From the NCBI GenBank assembly GCA_964454015.1, contig CAYVQF010000020.1, positions 1-64,000 of the forward strand: a stretch of 64,000 nucleotides of DNA. Reading direction: 5' to 3'. A program made the translations under genes and the position numbers. Positions 24,374-32,257 of this stretch are shown here, in pieces (the stretch's first letter is position 1; every line of letters starts with the position of its first letter). A model generated the notes under the pieces. The model was not told where the DNA came from. It worked only from the letters and a program-made list of their open reading frames with translations, and did no database searches. Source of the DNA: CAYVQF01 sp964454015. Its GTDB lineage: Bacteria > Myxococcota_A > Bradymonadia > UBA4248.

Positions 24374-25945
24374 TTATCTCCCTGCCAAGCACTTGACGAT
24401 GTACATACTGAGGGTGGCCGCCGCCGCATTGGAGGGCAGCACCATGGCGCCTGCTCCTTCCAACTCGGCCTTGACCTTGTCGCGCTGCTGCGGATCACCT
24501 TCCGTGCCGGTGATCGCCGCCAAGATCGCCAGCGTCCGCCCCGCGGCCTGAGCCACCTCGTGGGCCCGCCGGATGGCCGGCGCCAGCTCCTCCCCAGGCT
24601 GCATGTTGGAGCCGTAGCCCAAGACCACGTCGAGGAGGATCACCGCCACCTCGGGATCGGCCGCCTCCTGGACCAGGCGTTTGGTGCGCAGGGAGAAATC
24701 GATCATCGGGTGCGGCCGCCCCACGGTGAACTCGTCTTCCCCCAGATCCACCACGGTGTTTTCCTTGCTCGCCCAGATATCTTCTAGCTTGAAGGCGGGA
24801 TCGATGGGCGCCGGGCTGTAGACCGCGCCGAGCTCCTGCTGGAAGATGAGCTGGGTCTCGTCGCACAGGGTGCCGCCGCTGTAGAGGCCGCGCAGATAGC
24901 GCTGCCCCGCGCTCATGCGCGCCGCCAGCTCCTCGGCCTGCCCGCGCAAGGCCTCGCGCCGCGCGCTGAGCTGCGCCGTGGCCGCCTTGGGGTCCTCGCC
25001 CCGGGCCAGGGCCACCGCCACGTAGCCCGCCTCTTCCAGACCCTCGGCCGTGTGGGCACCCGCCGCCCGCAACACCTCGGGGTCGCCGCCGATGAGGATG
25101 GCCACCACGGGCTTCGCGATCCCCCGCACCCGGGCCGCCACCGCCTGCTGCACCGCCAGCGCCGGCGGCTTGGACACCAGGACGATGACCTCTGTCGCCG
25201 CGTCGCGAGCCAGCGCTTCGAGGCCGGCTAGGAACATCACGCCCCCGATCTCGGCCTTGACATCCCGGCCGCCCGTCCCGAGGGCTTGGGAGATGCCGCC
25301 GCCCAAGTTGGCGATGGTGGCGCTCACCTCTTGCAAGCCCGTCCCCGAGGCGGCGACGATGCCGATCTTGCCGCGGGGCACCACATTGGCAAAGCCCAGA
25401 GGCGCCCCATTGATGATGGCCGTCCCGCAGTCCGGCCCCATGAGCAACAAGCCCTTCTCCTGCGCCAAGGCCTTGAGCCGCTTCTCGTCGGCCACGCTGA
25501 CGTTGTCCGAGAAGAGCATCACGTGGCGCCCGCGCTCCAGGGCCTCCTCGGTCAAGCGCGCCGCATAGCGACCGGCGACGGAGATGATCACCATGTTGGC
25601 GCCGGGCAACTTCTGCAGCGCCCCTTCGAGGCTGCGGGGCAGGTGATCGCCACCCTCGGACTTGCGGTGCTTGCTCTCTTGGAGCAAGACCTCGGCCTGC
25701 GCCAAGGCCGCGTCCACCGCCTCCTCGCGCGCCGCGCGGGCGACGATGAGCAGGTCGTTGCCCGTGGCGTCGGCAAAGGTCTCCGGGAAGAGCCCGCCAG
25801 CGCGCAGGATATCCAGGTTCGATGGGGTCCCCATGACCACCGAGGCGTCGTCCACGCCGTCGGCCTCGGTGAGCTTCCGCGCTACCAACATCAGGGTCAC
25901 CGAGTCATAATACTCGCCACTTCTTCGCACACCTTTGACGATCAT
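24374..25945 (-). CDS. fdrA: FdrA, acyl-CoA-synthetase-like protein
   Basis: A 523-residue FdrA with two succinyl-CoA-synthetase-like halves. The N-terminal part shows 'YYDSVTLMLVARKL', 'VVMGTPSNLDIL' and the Rossmann-type segment 'GLLLMGPDCGTAIINGAPLGFAN'. It continues with 'GKIGIVAASGTGLQEV' and, in the C-terminal half, 'MIDFSLRTKRL' and 'VVLGYGSNMQPGEEL'. In E. coli, FdrA with YlbE (DUF1116) and YlbF is reported to form oxamate carbamoyltransferase of allantoin catabolism. ATG 25945 was chosen with GGAGAAGG upstream; a GTG at 25960 is less likely. The DUF1116 partner lies about 5 kb away on the other strand; no YlbF homologue or carbamate kinase is in the window. A TTGCCC-18-TATAGT promoter precedes it. 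Confidence 0.9.
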   Translation of the reverse strand: MIVKGVRRSGEYYDSVTLMLVARKLTEADGVDDASVVMGTPSNLDILRAGGLFPETFADATGNDLLIVARAAREEAVDAALAQAEVLLQESKHRKSEGGDHLPRSLEGALQKLPGANMVIISVAGRYAARLTEEALERGRHVMLFSDNVSVADEKRLKALAQEKGLLLMGPDCGTAIINGAPLGFANVVPRGKIGIVAASGTGLQEVSATIANLGGGISQALGTGGRDVKAEIGGVMFLAGLEALARDAATEVIVLVSKPPALAVQQAVAARVRGIAKPVVAILIGGDPEVLRAAGAHTAEGLEEAGYVAVALARGEDPKAATAQLSARREALRGQAEELAARMSAGQRYLRGLYSGGTLCDETQLIFQQELGAVYSPAPIDPAFKLEDIWASKENTVVDLGEDEFTVGRPHPMIDFSLRTKRLVQEAADPEVAVILLDVVLGYGSNMQPGEELAPAIRRAHEVAQAAGRTLAILAAITGTEGDPQQRDKVKAELEGAGAMVLPSNAAAATLSMYIVKCLAGR

Positions 25946-26316
25946 GATCACCTTCTCCACAGCAGGCGTTCAGTGTCTTCCCAGCACGACCGGCCTGCGA
26001 CTATAGCCCCCAAGGCCCCGCGGGGGCAACCGCGACCAGCAGCACCAGCATGCCACAGGCACAAGTGACCACGCGGCTGTAGGCGCAGCTTCTTCCTTTG
26101 GGATGCACAGCCAGTGTGAACACCTCGGCGAAAGACACATCCAACGTGAGCTTCACAACAGAAGCTTCTGGCACGCATCAACCGAGGGCCGCACAAAGCC
26201 ATCAGGCATCGCGCATGCTCCTGTGCCCCCTCTACCTCGGCGTGCACCCTAGCTGCCAGCCCCCTCCCCAATTACAAGGAGCAAGTCTAAAAGGCCTCAG
26301 GCGCTCCAGCGATGGC
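25946..26316. other. Gene-free stretch ahead of fdrA
   Basis: 371 bp separating fdrA from the end of the next minus-strand gene. Apart from the fdrA promoter at 26000-26029, no structured element or credible small gene was seen. Confidence 0.5.
26000..26029 (-). promoter_or_regulatory. Sigma70-like promoter for fdrA
   Basis: Minus-strand TTGCCC (26029-26024), an 18-bp spacer and TATAGT (26005-26000), about 55 bp before the ATG. The -10 matches 5 of 6. Confidence 0.5.
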
Positions 26317-26868
26317 TCACCAAGCAACAGACTCGCGCGGGAAGTCACCTGAAGCGTCATTCAAGCCCTTCTCCACCTTTGTCCCCGCTGGGACGATGGG
26401 TGGGGTAGACGTTGGATTTCTGTTGACATAAAGCAGTCGGTAGCCGCGCCTCGCTGGGTCGTAGGTTGCCAAAACGTAAGCCCCATCTTCAGCATCAGGC
26501 GGAATCAGCTCTAGCCCCCCCCCCCTGCGTTTGACTACCTCATAGTCGGCAAACTCCTTGGCAAAAAAAGCCTCGATTTCCGACTCATGGACCGGAACAA
26601 AGACCACCTGCTCATCCCCCGCGCCAACGACGATCTGGTGTAGCTCTGGCACAGGTGAACCAAAGACAGGCAAGTCGGCGCTGCGGATGACACCATCATC
26701 ACCGTAGCGGCTCGGCTGTGTTGACGTGGGGGGCTTGCTGACCTCGACGTCTGCCGCAGAAGATGCTGCAGCAACATCGGCCACCTCCTCTTTGGGCGCG
26801 CATCCTGTCAACATCAGCCAGCAGCCGAGGAAGCCAGTCCCAAACATCGCCCATTTCGCCCAACACAT
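26317..26868 (-). CDS. Lipoprotein of unknown function containing a G11 tract
   Basis: A 183-residue protein with a signal peptide and lipobox LTGC (Cys about 23), an Ala/Ser/Pro-rich linker, and a mature domain with 'QIVVGAGDEQVVFVPVHESEIEAFF' and 'GYRLLYVNRNP'. No family was recognised. The coding strand carries eleven consecutive G bases (26525-26515) encoding Gly-Gly-Gly, a potential slippage site that would switch the protein on or off. The ATG at 26868 follows GAGGTG; an upstream ATG would lie inside the preceding gene and lack a signal peptide. It is 35 bp downstream of the PilY1-like gene, shares its less C-rich codon use, and is probably co-transcribed. Confidence 0.65.
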   Translation of the reverse strand: MCWAKWAMFGTGFLGCWLMLTGCAPKEEVADVAAASSAADVEVSKPPTSTQPSRYGDDGVIRSADLPVFGSPVPELHQIVVGAGDEQVVFVPVHESEIEAFFAKEFADYEVVKRRGGGLELIPPDAEDGAYVLATYDPARRGYRLLYVNRNPTSTPPIVPAGTKVEKGLNDASGDFPRESVAW

Positions 26869-26903
26869 TCGTTTCACCTCGCCTTTCAACACCCTGCTAC
26901 CGC

Positions 26904-29900
26904 TCAATTGAACACCACCCCCCAAGACAACACACGCATGGAGGAACGCGGCGGCGGCAAATCGACGCGCAAAACCTCCTGCTGCAGATTGGCATGTGAT
27001 GCCATCTCTGTATGGCCCGAACCCACTGCCGAGTCGAAGGGTGGAGCACCGGTCTGAATGAGAAGCTGAGGCTTGGCTTGCGACTGCCTTGGCAATCCCC
27101 CGCCTACTCCTGAAGGAGAGATGGCACAGGCCGGCCGGGGAGCGATTTCCAAGCCATAGACGACCGTTCCATCAGCAAGGTCAAAGAAGAAGTTACTATG
27201 GGCGCCGATATTGAGAGATGAGATTTCTACCCCCCCTTTGAGCTCGCTGACGTCGGAAGCCCAGATGCGACCGTTCCCCCATCGACAGTCATCATCGCCA
27301 GGAACAAAAGTGGGGAAAAAGACGGTGTTGTTGTACACGACAGGGGCGCCAGTCAATTTCTCACCTTTCGGATGCACACCGTAGAGCGGATCATTGAAGC
27401 GGACGAACCAATTGCTCGTCGTCAACGGCAAACCTTGTCCCACGGCCCAGTTCAGCGACGTGACGAAGTAGCCGTCGTGGTCGACACCACCCAGGTTGTC
27501 CGTGTTGCCGTTGCCATACACGACACTGAGGCTACCATCGAGCATCCGAACCACCGCCGGCGCTACGTACACCCCATCGATCGTCCCAGCTCCACCCATT
27601 TGCGGCTCGCTGCGCGGGTCGAAAAAGAGCTCGACGCGCCAGTCACTAGGGTTAGGAGTGGCGAAGTGCAGGCGATAGAGGCGCCCCCCAGCATCACCGA
27701 TGAAAGCATGGGTGATCTGGGAAGAAGCAACGCTGCTGTCAACGCCCGGTGAACTGGTCAACGCATCTGGAAAATCACCACCAGCGTGGGTTGTGATCGC
27801 CTTGAGGAGCTTACCATCATGCAAACGAACCACATAGATGGCCTTGCCCGCATCAGGGTCAGATTCCACGTCTTCATAGCCCCTGACGACGCCACCAGGG
27901 AAGATCGCGACGCCGACCTCCTCGACATCATCGCCGTCGCCGACCAGAACCGTCCCCAGAGCTGGGGTGGCATAGGTATAGGCCAAGGCATCAAAACCCG
28001 AGCTCACCTTCGCTTCGATCTCCCACAACAGTTTCGGCTTCAATGGCTCAGTGATATTCAACGCAAAGTAACTCCGGCCACCGCCGCGCAATCCGCCGGC
28101 CAACACCGTGCCCCACTCCTCGCTGACCGTGCCTTCTGCGACCTTGCGATAGAGGCGAATGTCTTTGATCGTCGGTGTGGCATCGACGTAGGACTTCGAG
28201 CCACTCCCCTGGGTCAGGTTGCCCAGGTTCTTAATGACGGCCCGAGGAACGAAGGCCCACACCTCATCCCCATCCTTCGCTTCATACGTGGAGCCAAAGT
28301 CGGGATCCAATTTCACGTCATCGTTCTGTTTACCAAGCAAGAACGCATGCAACATGCCGTCGTTACCACCCATGTACAGCATGGTATGGCGTTTCCAGTG
28401 CTCACGGCTAAAACTCTTATAGCCCGGAAAGGGCAAATCCAACTCAGGGCCTACCTGGATCACCGGATTGGAGTGGTGAATGGGACCAAGTACCTGCATC
28501 TTCACTGGCTCCACAGGCGATGAGCACTGAACCGCCGGGCCGGTCCGAACCCCTTTCTTGCACGAACCAGCATGACAGACCCGACCATCAGAACAATCGC
28601 TATGCTTGAAGCAGTGGTTCCCTGGCGGTATCTCGTGGCAGGTGCCCAGATGGCAGACTTTCATACAGGCAGTGACCGTGGTCCCATTGAAGTCCCACTC
28701 TTTCATGTGCCCTGTGTTGATCGTGCCATTGGGATTGAGGCACGTGCAAGACGGGTCTGCAGCCGAACACTGGTTGTGAGCCTTCGTACACTTACCGCGA
28801 TCACACACTTTATTGCCGTGACAATCTCCATCGGTCTGGCAGTCGTACTTGTGCAAAGCATAGTTCTCATCTTTGATGCGGAAGATGTTGAAGGTCGTAC
28901 CATTTATCGTGACCTCCACCAGCTCGAGGGCATCATCATCACAAAGATCATCTCCAACAAGCTCCGGCGGAGAAAGAACGTCGCCATCAACGGCAACGGA
29001 AACCAACTTGGTGCCATCACTCGCTAAAACCGTTCGGTTCGCACCACAGCCATTGAAACCGTCCTGCACATATTCGTAGTCGCCCTCATAGTCATCGGGT
29101 ATCTCGTCAACGAGCGTGCCACTTGGAAGGAGCCGAATTTTACACGCCAAGCGTCTTGCAAGCTGGTCCCCCATGTCGAGATATCCCGTAGGCACTAGGC
29201 GCGGTGGCTCGGTATCGTCCGGAGCCTCGCAAGTGTAGGTGACACGCTCCAGAATACCACGCCAACTGGCGCCACCGGGGACGACTTCAAAGCCCGAAAA
29301 GACTTCGTAGACCCCCACCTTTTCTCCATAGCTCGCTCCCCCCAGACGACTGATACGGCTCGTCGACACCGGGTGTGTGCGGGTCGTTTTCCCGGCCAAA
29401 ATGTCCGAAATGACCGCGCTCATGGCCAGACGCAACCCGCCGGGGGTGGCAGCATTGTAATAGCAACCACCACCATTGCCGCCCAAGGCGATCAGTTGGC
29501 TATCAAGGGTCGCATCCGTAACGCTCACACCGTCCATCGCCCGACATGTCCCCCCAAAATAGGCCGTCTTCTTCATCGCCAGGTCGATGTCCGTCGGCAT
29601 GGCCTCATACGCAAATGAGACCACATAAAGACTCACGCCGTCTTCATGCATTCGCGCGGCATCCAACCAGATCCGTTGACACTGTCCCGCCAAATTGGCA
29701 TCCGGCAAGGGGGGCACGCATGCGTAGAAGCCACCCGATGTCCCCTCACCCCACCCCGCCGACGGCGCACCGTCAGTGACCAAAATGACCGCTTTAGGCC
29801 GGCAATCCCTTTTGTAGTCCTCGCGCAGGGTGCCGCCGATGGTACGCTTATAAGTCTCATCATTATAGACGAGGACGTGATGGAGGTCCGCAATCGCTGG

Positions 29901-30560
29901 CCCCAAAGGCGTCCCAGAGGTGGCCTGGTAATTCCGCACTGTATTGATGACCAGGTTGTTGCCCGCGATGATCTCGTCACGATCGTCAGAGATGATCGGG
30001 TACACCAACGGCGCTGGCGCTGCGGCACTGGTGTTGAATATGCCGTGATATTTCCGGCTATTGTCAAAGCCAACGTAGCGATACGGGCCGTAATCCGTAC
30101 CGCTCGCAGGGTACTTGGTTCGCATGCCCGCAAATCCAAACTTCACGTTCTCCCGGTAACGATGAAGGACACCATCTTCGCGCTGCGGTGCCAACGCGCC
30201 CGAGCTGTTCACCAGCCAGCGATAATTCAACCCGCTCCCATCGCCGTCCACGATGCGGCAACAACGCGCTGCATTGTAATAGCTTCCCGTCAGCACCTCT
30301 TTGGCCATCATCAGACGCGTTCGATGGGGGAAGTTGGTCTGCGCTGGATTGGAGCACTGGTTGCTCCCACTGCCGCAATTCAACGCTTCATAATCATTGG
30401 TCATCCAGTTCATCGAGCGAGAAGTGTCCAAGATCACCATGACCGCTGGCGGTATCGCCGCGCGCCTCTCGGCCGCCTGCCCCCAGGCCGTGCCCGCCAC
30501 CAGCAGCAGCCCCACGAAGACCGCCCCCGCTACCGAACCCTTCCAATATCTCGCATCCAT
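26904..30560 (-). CDS. PilY1-like type IV pilus tip/assembly protein with a Cys-rich insert
   Basis: A 1218-residue secreted protein: signal peptide 1-28, then a von Willebrand A domain with MIDAS 'DTSRSMN' (45-51) and 'VILVTDGAPSAG'. From about residue 700 it has the PilY1 beta-propeller with the hallmark 'LYMGGNDGMLHAF' (728-740), 'GLRGGGRSYFALNI' and the calcium-site-like 'VGDGDDVEEVGVAIFPGG' (about 873-890). PilY1 proteins prime or cap type IV pili and act as adhesins and surface sensors. Unusual here is a Cys-rich insert (about 565-680, 'DCQTDGDCHGNKVCDRGKC' and similar) like those of the lineage's lipoproteins. No minor pilin or pilin genes lie beside it. Codon use is visibly richer in A and T than in neighbouring genes. 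Confidence 0.87.
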   Translation of the reverse strand: MDARYWKGSVAGAVFVGLLLVAGTAWGQAAERRAAIPPAVMVILDTSRSMNWMTNDYEALNCGSGSNQCSNPAQTNFPHRTRLMMAKEVLTGSYYNAARCCRIVDGDGSGLNYRWLVNSSGALAPQREDGVLHRYRENVKFGFAGMRTKYPASGTDYGPYRYVGFDNSRKYHGIFNTSAAAPAPLVYPIISDDRDEIIAGNNLVINTVRNYQATSGTPLGPAIADLHHVLVYNDETYKRTIGGTLREDYKRDCRPKAVILVTDGAPSAGWGEGTSGGFYACVPPLPDANLAGQCQRIWLDAARMHEDGVSLYVVSFAYEAMPTDIDLAMKKTAYFGGTCRAMDGVSVTDATLDSQLIALGGNGGGCYYNAATPGGLRLAMSAVISDILAGKTTRTHPVSTSRISRLGGASYGEKVGVYEVFSGFEVVPGGASWRGILERVTYTCEAPDDTEPPRLVPTGYLDMGDQLARRLACKIRLLPSGTLVDEIPDDYEGDYEYVQDGFNGCGANRTVLASDGTKLVSVAVDGDVLSPPELVGDDLCDDDALELVEVTINGTTFNIFRIKDENYALHKYDCQTDGDCHGNKVCDRGKCTKAHNQCSAADPSCTCLNPNGTINTGHMKEWDFNGTTVTACMKVCHLGTCHEIPPGNHCFKHSDCSDGRVCHAGSCKKGVRTGPAVQCSSPVEPVKMQVLGPIHHSNPVIQVGPELDLPFPGYKSFSREHWKRHTMLYMGGNDGMLHAFLLGKQNDDVKLDPDFGSTYEAKDGDEVWAFVPRAVIKNLGNLTQGSGSKSYVDATPTIKDIRLYRKVAEGTVSEEWGTVLAGGLRGGGRSYFALNITEPLKPKLLWEIEAKVSSGFDALAYTYATPALGTVLVGDGDDVEEVGVAIFPGGVVRGYEDVESDPDAGKAIYVVRLHDGKLLKAITTHAGGDFPDALTSSPGVDSSVASSQITHAFIGDAGGRLYRLHFATPNPSDWRVELFFDPRSEPQMGGAGTIDGVYVAPAVVRMLDGSLSVVYGNGNTDNLGGVDHDGYFVTSLNWAVGQGLPLTTSNWFVRFNDPLYGVHPKGEKLTGAPVVYNNTVFFPTFVPGDDDCRWGNGRIWASDVSELKGGVEISSLNIGAHSNFFFDLADGTVVYGLEIAPRPACAISPSGVGGGLPRQSQAKPQLLIQTGAPPFDSAVGSGHTEMASHANLQQEVLRVDLPPPRSSMRVLSWGVVFN

Positions 30561-30913
30561 CGTTGCCTCCTCGCTTGGCTCTCAGGCGCGCTGACGCGCC
30601 GCGCACCGCCACTCTGGTCACCCGGCGCCGCAAAAGCAAATCCCACGCCACCCGTGCCCAAGCCGCCCAAAACCACCCAAAACCACCCGCTGCACCGCCC
30701 GCCAGCCGAGCCTCTGCCCCGCCCCCAACCACCCCCTACCCTGCACAATTTTCGTAGTGGAGAATTTATAGCAAGGCCAGCCTCGCGGCGCCCCGTGACC
30801 TCACGCCACCACCCACCCCGCGGTCGCCACCTCACCGGCTGACAAGGCCCCCGCAAAGTGCTAGCCTCCCCAGCGGTCTTGACATCGTGGCCTCAACAAG
30901 GAGTCGCAACCCC
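30561..30913. other. Divergent region between the PilY1-like gene and the DUF1116 operon
   Basis: 353 bp without a gene. It includes a tandem 10-mer (CCCAAAACCA twice, 30666-30685), an AT-rich island (about 30749-30782) with a minus-strand TATAAA that may serve the PilY1-like gene, and a strong plus-strand promoter at 30840-30868. Confidence 0.5.
30840..30868 (+). promoter_or_regulatory. Sigma70-like promoter for the DUF1116-cyclase-molybdoenzyme operon
   Basis: TTGACA (30840-30845), exactly 17 bp, then TAGCCT (30863-30868), about 45 bp before the start at 30914. It is among the best matches in the window. Confidence 0.6.
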
Positions 30914-32170
30914 ATGCGCATCGACATCGAACAAGCCAACGCCAAAGCCCTCGCCACCCTCCTCGAAGCCCGCCCCTTCTGGGTCGACATCCGCACCGCC
31001 CAGGACGTCATCCCGGGCATGCACAAGAAGCTCATCCTCCACTCCGGCCCGCCCGTGACCTGGGAACGGATGTGCGGCCCCCAGCGCGGCGCCGTCATGG
31101 GCGCCCTCATCTACGAGGGCTTGGCCCACACCCCCGAAGAGGCCGAAGCCCTCGCCGCCTCCGGCGAAATCACCTTCGACCCCTGCCACCACCACCAGAC
31201 CGTCGGACCCATGGCCGGCGTCGTCAGCGCCTCCATGCCCGTGATCTGCACCCACAATGAAGCCCACGGCAACATGGCCTTCAACACCCTCAACGAGGGC
31301 ATCGGCAAGGTCCTGCGCATGGGCGCCTACTCCCCCGAGGTCATCGAGCGCCTCAAGTGGATGGAGAAGGTCCTCGGACCCGTGCTCCAGCGCGCCATCC
31401 GCAAGGCCGGCAAGATCGACCTCAAGGCCATCATGGCCCAAGGCCTCCACATGGGCGACGAGGTCCACAACCGCTCCCGCGCCTGCTCCTACATCCTCTT
31501 CGCCCAGATCGCCCCCTACATCATCGAAACCATGGATCACGCCAAGGCCGATGACACTGTCGCCGTCCTCAACTTCCTCGAAGCCAACATCCACACCTTC
31601 CTCGGCTTCGGTATGTCCAGCGCCAAGGCCAGCCTCGACGCCTGCCGCAACATCGAAGGCAGCACCATGGTCACCGTCATGGCCCGCAACGGCACGGACT
31701 TCGGCATCCAGGTCTCGGGACTGGGCGACCAGTGGTTCACCGCGCCCGCCGCCGTCCCCGACGTCCTCCTCTTCCCCGGCTTCACCAAAGAAGACGTCAA
31801 CCCCGACATCGGCGACAGCGCCATCATGGAAGCCTACGGTATCGGCGGCTTCGCCATCGCCGCCGCCCCGGCCATCATCCAGTTCGTCGGCGGCACCGTC
31901 AAAATGGCCATGACCCGTACCCTCAACATGTACGAGATCAGCCTCGGCGAGAACAACATGTACCAGATCCCCGCCCTCGACTTCAGGGGATCCCCCACGG
32001 GCATCGACATCCGCAAGGTCGTCGAGAAGAACCTCCCCCCCTTCATCGACACCGGCGTCGCCCACCGCTTGCCCGGCATCGGCCAAGTCGGCGCCGGCCT
32101 GGTCGACGCCCCCATGGAGGTCTTCACCAAGGCCATCCTCGCCTTTGCCGACAAATACGCCCCCAAATGA
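30914..32170 (+). CDS. DUF1116 protein (YlbE/AllG-like)
   Basis: A 418-residue cytoplasmic protein with DUF1116 landmarks throughout. These are 'VIPGMHKKLILHSGPPVTWERMCG', 'GALIYEGLA', 'FDPCHHHQTVGPMAGV', 'NEGIGKVLRMGAYS', 'HMGDEVHNRSRA', 'MARNGTDFGIQVSGLGD', 'PDIGDSAIMEAYG' and 'GIAHRLPGIGQ'-like end motifs. E. coli YlbE of this family is a reported component of oxamate carbamoyltransferase with FdrA. Here it opens the plus-strand operon, with AAGGAG ten bases ahead of the ATG, while fdrA is 5 kb away on the other strand. The conserved His/Cys and Arg residues suggest catalysis at a carboxylate or carbamoyl group, but the exact reaction in this organism is unproven. Confidence 0.88.
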   Translation: MRIDIEQANAKALATLLEARPFWVDIRTAQDVIPGMHKKLILHSGPPVTWERMCGPQRGAVMGALIYEGLAHTPEEAEALAASGEITFDPCHHHQTVGPMAGVVSASMPVICTHNEAHGNMAFNTLNEGIGKVLRMGAYSPEVIERLKWMEKVLGPVLQRAIRKAGKIDLKAIMAQGLHMGDEVHNRSRACSYILFAQIAPYIIETMDHAKADDTVAVLNFLEANIHTFLGFGMSSAKASLDACRNIEGSTMVTVMARNGTDFGIQVSGLGDQWFTAPAAVPDVLLFPGFTKEDVNPDIGDSAIMEAYGIGGFAIAAAPAIIQFVGGTVKMAMTRTLNMYEISLGENNMYQIPALDFRGSPTGIDIRKVVEKNLPPFIDTGVAHRLPGIGQVGAGLVDAPMEVFTKAILAFADKYAPK

Positions 32171-32257
32171 CGCCCGGGCCTGCCCCCGCGGCAGGCGCGG
32201 GGCCACCCATCCGCTGCGAACCAGACCCCTTCCCACCACCAAGGAGCCGACCCCGCA

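Noticed and set aside
30666..30688. Tandem 10-mer (CCCAAAACCA twice) as a CRISPR or attachment site
   Set aside because: Only two short units without spacers or neighbouring cas/integrase genes.
30880..30885. Second TTGACA close to the DUF1116 start
   Set aside because: Only 28 bp remain before the ATG, leaving no room for a -10 and leader; the TTGACA at 30840 fits properly.
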